A stretch of DNA of 38,021 nt, taken from positions 1-38,021 of the forward strand of contig NZ_CP043629.1 of NCBI RefSeq assembly GCF_016804325.1, read 5' to 3'. Below the pieces are notes generated by a model. It had not been told where the DNA came from, made no database searches, and worked only from the letters and a program-made list of their open reading frames with translations. Shown here one piece after another: positions 9,101 to 15,374 of this stretch; positions within the stretch are counted from its first letter, which is position 1, and each line of letters opens with the position of its first letter. The DNA comes from Methylobacterium aquaticum (GTDB lineage: Bacteria > Pseudomonadota > Alphaproteobacteria > Rhizobiales > Beijerinckiaceae). A program made the translations under genes and the position numbers.

Positions 9101-10154
9101 CGCCCTGCGGATGGGCGGGGCCGCGTCCTCGGCGGCCGGCAGCGCCCTCGGCTACGCTGGGGGAGTCGGCGTGCCGGCAGCGATCGGCGCGGCGGCGGGC
9201 GAGGCTGGGGCGGTCAACGAGCAGGCTCTCCCGAACCTGCTCGCCGGCCGGGAAAGTCCGACCGCCCGCATCGCCCGCGAGCTGGGCGAGGCTCGGCGCC
9301 AGCAGGCGACGGAGACGGGACAGCGCGACGAGCTGGACCGTCGTATCGGCGGGATGCGCGGGATCATCGATCGCCTCACCACCCATTACGGCGAGGCGCC
9401 GGCCGGTCGCGTTGGGCAGGCTCTTGCGGGGCATCGCAAGGTGCTCGGCGAGCTTGAGGGCCAGCGCGACGCGATCAACGAGCGCCTGCGCGAGGCGGCG
9501 CGCGGCCGGGCTCTTGGGCAAGAAGTGCCGATCGCGGCTCCGGTCGCGCCTCAGGCTCCCGTCGCGGCCACCGCACCACAGGCGGCGGTCGCCGCTCGGG
9601 CGCCGGTCGCGGCCACGGCTCCGACAGCGGCCCAGTCTCCGGTCGACGGCGCGGCGATTGCGCAGGCTGCCGCGGAGTTGGCCCGCTACCGGGCCGAGTT
9701 GGCAATTGTGAGCGAACGACAGGCCGCGACCGCCGCGCTCAGCTTGCCTGGGCTCGGTCGCGACCTCACGGCGAAGCGGGCGGAGATCGAAGGGCTGATC
9801 TCTGGCCTCGAGGCGCGTATCAAGGCGCTCGGAAGCGAGACGATCGCTCCGAACATCGACGCATCGCAGGTCGAAGGGCTCGGACAGAAGTCGGGCGAGG
9901 CGCACGACAAGCTGACGAGCCTCAACATGACGGTCGCGCCGCAAGTCGACACCTCGTCTCTCTCTGCGGCGATCGCTCTGGCGAGAAGCTTCAACGCCGA
10001 ACTCGCCAAGATCGGGCCGGCGATCGCGTCAGCCCGGGCACAGGCAGCGAGCCTCACGGTGCCGTCGGCCGGCCAGGGCGGCGGCGGGGACGGTGTCGGC
10101 CGGCAGGCCTCCACCGGCATGGTCCGGCGGGGGCTCGCCAACAACTTCGCCTGA
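6177..10154 (+). CDS. Phage tail tape measure protein
   Basis: 1325 residues from ATG 6177, with GGGGAGAG upstream. Order: N-terminal helical part with VIRLQDDVSARAAKAAGAL, typical of minor tail/tape measure starts. A long Ala/Arg/Glu helical stretch follows at about 444-568, built from repeats such as AREAARE. Residues about 570-930 are the ordered tape-measure core: LNPTELRELYRALHVN, the segment IIDDMGG, a DPFEWALKVLEPALA motif and FNDRNAAEFIGKL. Hydrophobic Gly/Ala segments follow near 943-1010, then an Ala/Pro/Val linker at about 1119-1160 and a helical C-terminus. The protein sets tail length and is ejected with the DNA. At about 0.15 nm per residue it would specify a tail near 200 nm. 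It directly follows the chaperone pair, as in tailed phages, but no tail tip or baseplate gene follows. Confidence 0.88.
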   Translation: MGTVTSSLVIRLQDDVSARAAKAAGALKQLGDSGKNLSRLGGSTAGLDKVAQRLDALRGKLEAVSRFKAAGRGLIDLGVDLRKARADLAEADALLKKRQDTLDHFARVKKTDPRRYATWKADGLVDQVAANFTAAKAAQAQAARAAARAQRAYDGQRATVQEMRAKLLPNGGPAARLTGTEARLRALIAQTEGEQRAQAAAQAAARARTAQSLIEPGRRTAAEIDALMPRPGGQSSTAAPVSLAPATPDGVGRAAGTAASAAAGLGKVETKARGADAAVRHLAAAPPPLAGFSDALTRDLAALDLTKAETRALAREVTRMRADQVKALGPINPRYHAQILDADRGQIEDRVRARAREMAEERRTATLLRPAPKADAKPADEVTFDPAAVRGMRERMGLAARMERQRASETAAAAASDGQAFRERFTFASRMARQRAQEERRAGSEAAQAAREAARETARVEAQAARETARVAREAAREKIQAAREAAREARRLERDGSRETAQAAREAARVAREAARERVAAAREAARAAQESARQEATALRAVARERARAAREAARQDREGARARREVGHHARTAAGFVGAGGALYGTERLARTGARTAGQSEMETARGRAVGLTPEEDKIGLDRANALSKQFPSLNPTELRELYRALHVNLGGNAKAASDTLEPVARSQVMLQNFRTRDEAQSDLARIIRGAENMGISDDPKKFEVYLQGATKGMQLFGDTLRGEDYYQYAKTGRLAVAGLNPRFLGAIAPSIIDDMGGPSAGQAHYTASNAVVAGRMKKESKAAAKSFGLMGKDGRMIGRDTFQQDPFEWALKVLEPALARKGKGFDPNDSGKFVDTLTTIFNDRNAAEFIGKLVTKQGELKRNEERFTKVRGLEDAEKVRRENPAVALEGAKTQGAQLLGEALAPAINPATVALNGLADAAASASAKLRENPQAVEGGGVVASILGAVLGPKVAGALMTKLAGDGTGIVANALRMGGAASSAAGSALGYAGGVGVPAAIGAAAGEAGAVNEQALPNLLAGRESPTARIARELGEARRQQATETGQRDELDRRIGGMRGIIDRLTTHYGEAPAGRVGQALAGHRKVLGELEGQRDAINERLREAARGRALGQEVPIAAPVAPQAPVAATAPQAAVAARAPVAATAPTAAQSPVDGAAIAQAAAELARYRAELAIVSERQAATAALSLPGLGRDLTAKRAEIEGLISGLEARIKALGSETIAPNIDASQVEGLGQKSGEAHDKLTSLNMTVAPQVDTSSLSAAIALARSFNAELAKIGPAIASARAQAASLTVPSAGQGGGGDGVGRQASTGMVRRGLANNFA

Positions 10155-10167
10155 TGCTGGCTGGCCC

Positions 10168-10270
10168 TGTCCGGAACCGACCGGTTTTGGACAGGGCGGA
10201 CCATCCTGTTCAAAATCTAGCCTTTATGAATTCCGGACATGTGTTCGGTTCCGGTCAGGGTTTTCGGACA
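10168..10270 (+). other. Candidate res site with three subsites
   Basis: The gap before the resolvase gene contains three segments that each begin TGTYC and end GGACA: 10168-10193 (26 bp), 10207-10239 (33 bp) and 10242-10270 (29 bp). The sizes and order echo the 28, 34 and 25 bp subsites I, II and III of Tn3/gamma-delta res, with the far subsite as the expected crossover site. Resolvases act at such sites to resolve plasmid dimers or cointegrates, and to repress their own gene. Subsite limits are from inspection only. Confidence 0.55.
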
Positions 10271-10280
10271 AAACTGCTTC

Positions 10281-10889
10281 ATGCCGCGCACCTTCGCCTA
10301 CCTCCGCGTCTCGACCCCCGGCCAGACCACCGACAACCAGCTCACCGAGATCCAGGCCGCCGGGTTCACCATCGAGCCGCGCCGCCTCGTGACCGAGACC
10401 GTCTCGGGATCCACCGCGGTCGCGCAGCGCCGCGGGTTCGCGCGCCTTCTCGACCGGCTCGAGGCGGGCGACGTTCTGGTGGTGACCAAGCTCGACCGGC
10501 TCGGCCGCAACGCCATGGACGTCGGCGCGACCGTCGCCAGGCTCGACGAGCTCGGGGTGCGGGTCCACTGCCTGGCCTTGGGTGGGGTCGACCTGACGAG
10601 TTCGACGGGCAAGCTGACGATGGCCGTGATCAACGCGGTCGCGGAGTTCGAGCGCGATCTCCTGATCGAGCGGACCCAGGCCGGGCTGAGCCGGGCGCGG
10701 GCGGAAGGCCGACGGCTCGGCCGGCCGGCCAGTCTCACCGGTGAGCAGCGCGCGGAGGTCGCGCGCCAGCTCGGGGAAGGTGCGAGCGTGTCGGCCCTGG
10801 CGCGGACCTTCAAGACCAGCCGGCAGACCATCCTGCGGATCAGGGACGCAACTGTCCCATCGAAAACCGAATTGGAGGTGGCATCATGA
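10281..10889 (+). CDS. Serine recombinase, resolvase/invertase family
   Basis: 202 residues from ATG 10281. The catalytic serine is S11 in YLRVSTPGQ. The TKLDRLGRN segment supplies the conserved arginines, [13 protein letters not shown] is the dimerisation helix, and RRLGRPASL leads into a C-terminal helix-turn-helix ([18 protein letters not shown]). It is the typical length of a small resolvase and has a candidate res site right upstream, so dimer resolution is its likely job. DNA inversion remains possible, but I see no inverted segment flanked by matching sites. It sits exactly where tail tip genes would follow in a phage, so it may mark the edge of an acquired phage block. The start of the next gene overlaps its stop. 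Confidence 0.92.
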   Translation: MPRTFAYLRVSTPGQTTDNQLTEIQAAGFTIEPRRLVTETVSGSTAVAQRRGFARLLDRLEAGDVLVVTKLDRLGRNAMDVGATVARLDELGVRVHCLALGGVDLTSSTGKLTMAVINAVAEFERDLLIERTQAGLSRARAEGRRLGRPASLTGEQRAEVARQLGEGASVSALARTFKTSRQTILRIRDATVPSKTELEVAS

Positions 10890-11182
10890 AAGCTTCCGTC
10901 GCCGAGGGTAATATCGGACTTTTCGACAAGTCGGATCTCGTGGATTTGATTAGATCTCAGATCAAAAAGCTCGGCCTCACGCAGACCAAGGCGGCCGAGC
11001 GCATGGGCGTCACCCAATCCGAAGTGTCGAAGGTCTTAAGGGGCCAAACAAGAGGCTTTTCAAGCGAGCGGTTGCTTGCTTTTGCGGGCGCGCTTGGGGC
11101 TGACATCGAGATCAGCATCAAGGTCGCCCCTGGCGCGCGTCAGGGCCGGATGAGCCTGAAGGTGGAGATGGAGGCGGCGTGA
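10886..11182 (+). CDS. HigA-like XRE-family regulator, toxin not seen
   Basis: 98 residues. The ATG overlaps the resolvase stop (ATGA), with GGAGG seven bases upstream, so translation is coupled. Residues about 25-75 form a classic helix-turn-helix ([21 protein letters not shown]) followed by [21 protein letters not shown], the layout of HigA2-type antitoxins that pair with Gp49-like HigB toxins. No such toxin gene lies next to it. It may be an orphan antitoxin or a repressor of the resolvase promoter. GC content is lower than in the phage-like block, hinting at a separate origin. Confidence 0.8.
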   Translation: MKASVAEGNIGLFDKSDLVDLIRSQIKKLGLTQTKAAERMGVTQSEVSKVLRGQTRGFSSERLLAFAGALGADIEISIKVAPGARQGRMSLKVEMEAA

Positions 11183-11228
11183 TTGCACTTACAGCCGCTT
11201 CGCGCGTTAGTGCTCAGTCTCATTGAGA

Positions 11229-11555
11229 ATGGGTTGCATCGTGGATTACGCTTGGGAAAAGCTACACACTGCCGTGCTCGGCATAGCCCGTAGCGACGAT
11301 AGCCTGCAGGTTCGGCTTGCTTACGCCTACATCGGCGGCTTGATAAATATTCGTCCTGAGGAGACCCTGCCTGAGAACCTGCGCCCAAATATGGCTGAGA
11401 TCCATGCGGCGTTCAGGACGCACGAGGCCAAGGGCGACGAAGGTGGTGCTATGGCCTCCGCCCTTGCGATGTCCGATGAGGACGCTCGCGCTACAATCGA
11501 GAAGATAGTTATTCTTTACGACGAAATCGCTCAGCGCTCGCCATTCAGGCGCTGA
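11229..11555 (+). CDS. Small unknown protein after the HigA-like gene
   Basis: 108 residues from ATG 11229; TTG 11223 and GTG 11241 are in-frame alternatives. The core DYAWEKLHTAVLGIA followed by SLQVRLAYAY, PENLRPNMAEIHAAF and MSDEDARATIEKIV looks like a real all-helical protein and, from memory, resembles small uncharacterised proteins of many proteobacteria. It lies 46 bp after the XRE gene in the same direction, so it may be its partner. It does not look like a known HigB toxin. Confidence 0.65.
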   Translation: MGCIVDYAWEKLHTAVLGIARSDDSLQVRLAYAYIGGLINIRPEETLPENLRPNMAEIHAAFRTHEAKGDEGGAMASALAMSDEDARATIEKIVILYDEIAQRSPFRR

Positions 11556-11643
11556 TGCGCTCGTTAGATTTGCCACCGCTTGGATGCGCCTTTGCCTGGG
11601 CGGCTTGCGTGTCCAAACGGTGGCGGCGCGGAGTCCGCAGCTC

Positions 11644-11874
11644 TCAAGCGTGATCAAGCTGCGAGAGGCAGTCGGCGAATAGGCGTCGGCCGAGCTCAGG
11701 GTCATTGTTCAAGTAGGCTGAAATCGCATCCGCTTCACGACGATCAGGGCAGACCGCAACGATCCGCTGTGCGTTGGTGGCAGCGGAGATGTAGCCAGCA
11801 TCATGGACGGCCCATCCACCGTCGGCATGCGCCTGAACGCTGAACCGCCAGCCGGTATAGCTCGTCTTTGGCAT
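11644..11874 (-). CDS. Small unknown protein
   Basis: 76 residues on the minus strand, starting at 11874 with an AAGG-type site just upstream. The sequence is balanced (WRFSVQAHADGGWAVHDAGY, then VCPDRREADAISAYLN) and reads as a genuine small protein, with no low-complexity bias. Family not recognised. It is one of two neighbouring minus-strand genes between the resolvase and partition modules. Confidence 0.55.
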   Translation of the reverse strand: MPKTSYTGWRFSVQAHADGGWAVHDAGYISAATNAQRIVAVCPDRREADAISAYLNNDPELGRRLFADCLSQLDHA

Positions 11875-11879
11875 TCACC

Positions 11880-11897
11880 TTATCCATTTTATCCACG
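11880..11897 (+). other. Two DnaA-box-like nonamers in direct repeat
   Basis: TTATCCATT at 11880-11888 and TTATCCACG at 11889-11897 lie back to back. The second is one mismatch from TTATCCACA. They sit in an AT-richer gap (11875-11952) between two leftward genes. Only two weak boxes far from the Rep gene make this a poor origin candidate. They may simply be part of a promoter. Confidence 0.25.
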
Positions 11898-11952
11898 CCA
11901 GTTAGTCGTGGCCAGCATGGATTTTTGCCACTTATAGGACGTTTTTGTGACA

Positions 11953-12291
11953 CTAAATAAACGTGAATTGCAGGGCTTGATAAAGGCGGCGGCGCAGGTA
12001 TTTTTCGCAGCCCTGCTGAAAGCGCTGCCGGTTCTCATCACTCGTGAAGTGGAAGATGACGCCTGGATCCATCAGGTCCTCATCCAAGACGTCACGAAAG
12101 GCGCAGAACCCGTCCACGTGCTGTGCCTGCACGCGCAAATGGGCGGCGACGATGGCGGGGCTGCCAATGATGGGTAGATTGCCGCCCGGCGCGTAGACCA
12201 CCCGCACCTTGAAGGTGTGCTGGTCGCAGTCCTGCTCCTCCGTAAGCCCCTGGGCCCGCCTGAAGTCGCCCAGCACTTCCCTTGCCCGCAT
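11953..12291 (-). CDS. Small unknown protein
   Basis: 112 residues on the minus strand from ATG 12291, with GAGGAA seven bases upstream. A plausible globular protein with CDQHTFKVRVVYAPGGNLPI, GSPAIVAAHLRVQAQHVDGF and FHFTSDENRQRFQQ. I do not recognise it. A plus-strand reading of the same DNA (11947-12177) lacks a ribosome binding site and is less protein-like. Its promoter would lie in the 137-bp gap shared with the divergent parA. Confidence 0.6.
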   Translation of the reverse strand: MRAREVLGDFRRAQGLTEEQDCDQHTFKVRVVYAPGGNLPIIGSPAIVAAHLRVQAQHVDGFCAFRDVLDEDLMDPGVIFHFTSDENRQRFQQGCEKYLRRRLYQALQFTFI

Positions 12292-12428
12292 GATCCATTC
12301 CTCGCTTTGCCGTGCCTGGTATGTGGTGCTGCCTACCTGAAATCGGTAGCAGGAGGGATGGTGATGCGTTAACGGTTCTGTGGCGGTTTTGTACCACTAA
12401 TATGCCGCGACAAACACGGGCGGGTACC
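12292..12428. promoter_or_regulatory. Divergent control region before parA
   Basis: Gap between the leftward unknown gene and parA. It contains an inverted repeat (TGCTGCCTACC near 12330 against GGTAGCA near 12346) and two related GGTACC/TGTACCAC motifs close to the parA start. Small ParA systems are often autoregulated from such sites. No gene seen. Confidence 0.35.
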
Positions 12429-13079
12429 ATGGCGACGATCATCGGCTTGGCGCAGACCAAGGGCGGCGTCGGCAAGACTACCACGGCTCTCAACCTAGCG
12501 GCCGAGCTGCGGCGGCGCGGGCGCACGGTGGCCGTCCTTGACGCAGACCCGGCTGCGCATGCCGTTTCGATCGCGGAGAGCGGACGCCTCGGCTACCCGG
12601 TTGTCGCCCACCTTTTGGAGGCGGGCGACGAGATGTCTGTGTCCGCCTGGGTCAAGAGCGTCCAGGCCAGATCCGAAGCCTTCGTGCTGATCGATGCCCC
12701 TGGCGCTATGGGAGCGGCATTCGGTGCTACCATTGCGATCGCGCACCTGGTTCTCGTGCCGTCTGGGGCGACCGTGCTCGATGTTCGCGGTGCGGCCGAG
12801 ACGGTGAGTTCTATCCGCCGGAACCGCCGCGCCACGAAGCGGACCCGGCCCGACATCCTGGTCGTGCCGAGCCGCATCGATCGACGGACCTCGGCCGGTC
12901 GGGACGTGGTGGCGACCCTTGCGGCGCTTACTGAGCCGGTCGCCCCCGCAATTTCATACCGGGCTGTCGTGGCCGACAGCCTCGCTGGTGGCGAGGTCGT
13001 GCCTCCTGACGGCCCCTCCGCCCTCGAATTTGCCGCTCTGGCCGACGCGGTGTTGACGCGACTGGGAGACATGGAATGA
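12429..13079 (+). CDS. parA: ParA-family partition ATPase
   Basis: 216 residues from ATG 12429; an in-frame ATG at 12402 would add nine residues. Deviant Walker A KGGVGKTT at residues 11-18 with both signature lysines (K11 and K16), Walker A' VAVLDADP near 34-41, and Walker B-like FVLIDAPG near 80. There is no N-terminal DNA-binding extension, so it is a short type Ib ParA that relies on its partner for DNA contact. It segregates plasmid copies by forming gradients on the nucleoid. The partner gene overlaps its stop by four bases (ATGA). Confidence 0.9.
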   Translation: MATIIGLAQTKGGVGKTTTALNLAAELRRRGRTVAVLDADPAAHAVSIAESGRLGYPVVAHLLEAGDEMSVSAWVKSVQARSEAFVLIDAPGAMGAAFGATIAIAHLVLVPSGATVLDVRGAAETVSSIRRNRRATKRTRPDILVVPSRIDRRTSAGRDVVATLAALTEPVAPAISYRAVVADSLAGGEVVPPDGPSALEFAALADAVLTRLGDME

Positions 13080-13408
13080 AGCGGCGGAACGCCTCGACGA
13101 AGCTTGCCGATGCGGCTGCTGCCATCGCCTCCAGCTTGGTCGCTGAAGACGAAGAGATTGCCCAGACTGACGCCCCTGTCTCACCTGACGAGCCTGCTTC
13201 AGCCTCCCAAGCTGAGGCTACCCCTGGGCGCAGGGGGCGGCCTCGCGGGCGTCGACCCGTGGCCGCCCGCCAGACCGTCTATCTCGACGAGGCTCGTCAC
13301 GCTGCGCTCGTCAGGCTGGCTGAGGATCGCGGGCGGTCGGTGCATAGTCTGATCCTGGAGGGGATCGACGCTGTGATTGGGAAGCCATCTGCTACAGGAT
13401 GGCGTTAA
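13076..13408 (+). CDS. Putative partition partner (centromere-binding), with AT-hook-like linker
   Basis: 110 residues, translationally coupled to parA. The N-terminal half is flexible and acidic. A basic segment, RRGRPRGRRP, at about residues 58-67 resembles an AT-hook. The C-terminal 45 residues (QTVYLDEARHAALVRLAEDRGRSVHSLILEGI, residues about 72-103, quoted only to locate it) have the strand-helix-helix pattern of a ribbon-helix-helix domain. Small RHH partners with type Ib ParA proteins bind repeats at a centromere. TGGT repeats lie just after the gene. The call rests on operon position and pattern, not on recognised homology. Confidence 0.7.
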   Translation: MKRRNASTKLADAAAAIASSLVAEDEEIAQTDAPVSPDEPASASQAEATPGRRGRPRGRRPVAARQTVYLDEARHAALVRLAEDRGRSVHSLILEGIDAVIGKPSATGWR

Positions 13409-13415
13409 GGTTTTT

Positions 13416-13451
13416 TGGTATTTATGTGGTGTTATTTGAGTGGTTTTTATC
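13416..13451. other. TGGT-repeat tract, candidate centromere or terminator
   Basis: The AT-rich 64-bp gap between the convergent partition partner and the leftward gene holds three TGGT-starting units (13416, 13427 and 13441), each followed by a T-rich string such as ATTTAT or TTTTAT. GGTG and CACC ends could also pair across it. RHH partition proteins bind short tandem repeats, so a parS role is possible. Bidirectional termination is the plain alternative. Confidence 0.35.
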
Positions 13452-13472
13452 ACCGTAAAAATAGGGATGCAG

Positions 13473-13910
13473 TTATGCTGCTGAGGCGTAATCGGGCGGC
13501 TCGGCGTCGGCGCCGTCCTCGTCGTCCTCGCCCCACGCCTCCAGGTCCTCGACGGCCGCGCCCCAGACCATCAGGCGATCGAAGAGGACGGCATCGCAGG
13601 CGAAGCGGCACTCGATGGCGCCCGACGGCAACGGGCGGATGGTTTCCACCCGAGCCATGAGGGCAGGCAGCAGCCGCGCGGCTTCGCGCTGGGCCGCCTC
13701 GATGGGACAGGCCGAGATGGCTGTTGGGTCAGGCCGGGAGGCCAGCCAAGTCGCTAAGCGGTCGAAGGCGGGCGCGACCAGGATTGCCGTCAAGCTGAAG
13801 CCTCGCGGCTTCGTGCCGGGTGATGCACTGGCGAGCAGGCAGTCGAGGAGGCGCACGGCCTCCCGGTAGGCGGCCATTGCTGCATAGGGGGCAGGGAACG
13901 GGGAGGCCAT
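13473..13910 (-). CDS. Unknown protein, paralogue of the next leftward gene
   Basis: 145 residues on the minus strand. It is second in a two-gene leftward operon, 12 bp after its neighbour. Shared pattern: AQREAARLLPALM, then a threonine/isoleucine strand with PLPSG, then CDAVLFDRLMVWGAAVEDLE and an acidic tail. The neighbour has AQREAARLLVELF, HPSGG and AHDRLALWGASLDLL in the same order, so they share ancestry. No family recognised. The acidic C-terminus and alpha/beta pattern would fit a protein-binding role, but nothing fixes the function. Confidence 0.7.
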   Translation of the reverse strand: MASPFPAPYAAMAAYREAVRLLDCLLASASPGTKPRGFSLTAILVAPAFDRLATWLASRPDPTAISACPIEAAQREAARLLPALMARVETIRPLPSGAIECRFACDAVLFDRLMVWGAAVEDLEAWGEDDEDGADAEPPDYASAA

Positions 13911-13922
13911 AGGCTCAGGCCC

Positions 13923-14522
13923 TCAGGCTGCCGGCCGGGCGTCGGGGATCTCGGACGCGTTGCCCAAGGCCTCGCCGTAGAGGCCGAGGATCAGGCCTGC
14001 CATTTCCTGCGGCACCCCAGGCTCGAGCGCCGTGATGGGATCAGGATCCGGGCTATCGCCTGCGGGGGCGTCGAACAAGTCGGCGAGCAGGTCGAGGCTT
14101 GCGCCCCACAGCGCCAAGCGGTCGTGCGCCGCAAGGGGGCAAGCGATGACCATGCGATACCCCCCGCTCGGGTGAGGGGTGATCGTGTCGATGTCGATGA
14201 GGTCGAACAGCTCGACGAGGAGCCGTGCCGCCTCGCGCTGCGCCGGCAGCAGGACGCCCGACCACGCGCCGGAGGCGTCCGATATGGCGCCCCGGGGCGC
14301 GGCGCGGGGGGGCTGATAGGCCGCGATCCAGTCCATGTAGGCGTCCAGGAAGCCGTTCGGCACGGTCGACACGAGGCGGGCCGTGTCGCCCGTCACCTCG
14401 GGTACGTCCGCCCCGACCAGAAGGGTGGCGAGGAGGCGCGGCGCGCCCATGCCCTCACGACCCGCATTGGCAGGCCCGCCATCCGCCGGGCCGTGCGTCA
14501 TCGTCCCGCGACCACGTTCCAT
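13923..14522 (-). CDS. Unknown protein, first gene of a paralogous leftward pair
   Basis: 199 residues from ATG 14522, with GGGGAGAGG upstream. An internal ATG at residue 8 is an alternative. It differs from its 145-residue neighbour by an extra N-terminal part with FLDAYMDWIAAYQPP and an extra C-terminal helix (VPQEMAGLILGLYGEA). The core AQREAARLL, HPSGG and RLALWGASLDLL is shared. Codon use is as GC-rich as the rest. It diverges from the RHH-like gene across an operator-rich gap. Function unknown. Confidence 0.7.
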   Translation of the reverse strand: MERGRGTMTHGPADGGPANAGREGMGAPRLLATLLVGADVPEVTGDTARLVSTVPNGFLDAYMDWIAAYQPPRAAPRGAISDASGAWSGVLLPAQREAARLLVELFDLIDIDTITPHPSGGYRMVIACPLAAHDRLALWGASLDLLADLFDAPAGDSPDPDPITALEPGVPQEMAGLILGLYGEALGNASEIPDARPAA

Positions 14523-14651
14523 GGCGCGCCTCTCCCCGTTCTGTCGTGATGTGCTGGTGGAAGGCTGGAGGCGACGCCCGGACGGGCGCGCTTACCGGGC
14601 CGCCGGCATGCATACCCGCGGTGAGTCAATTTGTAGCGTCAGCAGGTGTCG

Positions 14652-14781
14652 TTCACCGATTTTTTCTGCTAGCACTGATATCCACTTCACCGACTCGCGC
14701 TGTCAATCGTGAAAGTGACATCAGAGTCGCCGCTCGCATCGGTGATGGAGGTGTATCATTTTGGACACGCATAGCGGTGAT
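14652..14781. promoter_or_regulatory. Operator cluster TTCACCGA/TCGGTGA
   Basis: The 295-bp divergent gap holds TTCACCGA at 14652-14659 and 14686-14693, its complement at 14739-14746 and a partial copy, GCGGTGATG, near 14774. TGTCA at 14701-14705 and TGACA at 14716-14720 form an inverted pair between them. Such evenly spread half-sites suit an RHH repressor like the one encoded immediately downstream, and could control both divergent transcripts. Confidence 0.45.
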
Positions 14782-14817
14782 GCTATCGACGCCTCTTTCC
14801 CGAGTCGGAGAGGGCGC

Positions 14818-15003
14818 GTGGGTCGCAAGCAGGAAATGGAGGCGCGCAAGGTGATCTCGCTGCAGCCTTGGCTGATCGAGGCGATCGCGAATTACCGCTT
14901 CAGCGCACGGATCTCGACGGAGTCGGAGGCAATCCGCCAGTTGATCATGAAGGGGCTGGCGGCCGAGGGGCAGCCTGTCGAGCCGCCCGCGAAGGCGACA
15001 TGA
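14818..15003 (+). CDS. Small ribbon-helix-helix-like regulator
   Basis: 61 residues if started at GTG 14818, which has GGAG seven bases upstream. TTG 14761 would give 80 residues but lies inside the operator-like sequence. KVISLQPWLIEAIANYRF followed by STESEAIRQLIMKGL has the strand, helix, turn, helix spacing of an Arc/MetJ or CopG-type domain. Its place just before the replication gene suggests copy number control of the CopG kind, but this is inferred from context. Confidence 0.65.
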   Translation: MGRKQEMEARKVISLQPWLIEAIANYRFSARISTESEAIRQLIMKGLAAEGQPVEPPAKAT

Positions 15004-15171
15004 TCGTGGTGCGGAAGTCACCCTCAGCGGGTTCGGGGCGTGACTCTGAAACAACACGTTTGACGACGGCGTGCGGTTTACGTCACGCTGGCAAACCCGG
15101 ACCGCGCTCCCGCGCGAGTCGCGGCCGGACATGGAGACCACCGCCGCTGCAGTGAGACCCTAGAACGCCAA

Positions 15172-15202
15172 ACGGCCCCACTCCTTGCCGGGAGGGGGCC
15201 GT
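15172..15202. promoter_or_regulatory. Strong hairpin upstream of rep
   Basis: ACGGCCCC at 15172-15179 pairs with GGGGCCGT at 15195-15202, and CTCC/GGAG extend the stem inward past a single bulged A. There is no T run on the plus strand. On the minus strand TTTGGCGTTCT follows, so it could end a leftward transcript. In a rep leader it could also be part of an attenuator or antisense RNA. The rest of 15004-15374 holds no convincing gene. Confidence 0.45.
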
Positions 15203-15275
15203 GGTGCCACCGAAGCGGCGACGTCGGGAAACGTAAGACAGTCCCGATATCGCCAGACGCTCCCTCGGGAGTCAA

Positions 15276-15295
15276 GTCAGAACGTCAGTTCTGAC
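15276..15295. promoter_or_regulatory. 20-bp palindrome upstream of rep
   Basis: GTCAGAAC, four bases, then GTTCTGAC: a perfect eight-base inverted repeat 80 bp before the Rep start. TCCCTCGGGA lies just before it at 15261-15270. This looks like an operator for a dimeric protein, most simply Rep autoregulation or the RHH protein. Confidence 0.5.
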
Positions 15296-15374
15296 GACGG
15301 TGGCGGCTTGTCTGGTAAACGGAGCGCTTGCCGGCGCCTCCGATCGATCTGCCGCGGCCCGAGAGGGCCGATTG

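Noticed and set aside
6879..9944. Long minus-strand open frames (533 and 466 codons) opposite the tape measure gene
   Set aside because: They are Arg/Gly/Leu-rich mirror frames of a GC-rich gene, without ribosome binding sites or domains. The plus-strand product has clear tape measure features.
11947..12177. Plus-strand frame of 76 codons
   Set aside because: It overlaps the more protein-like leftward gene 11953-12291, which has a proper ribosome binding site.
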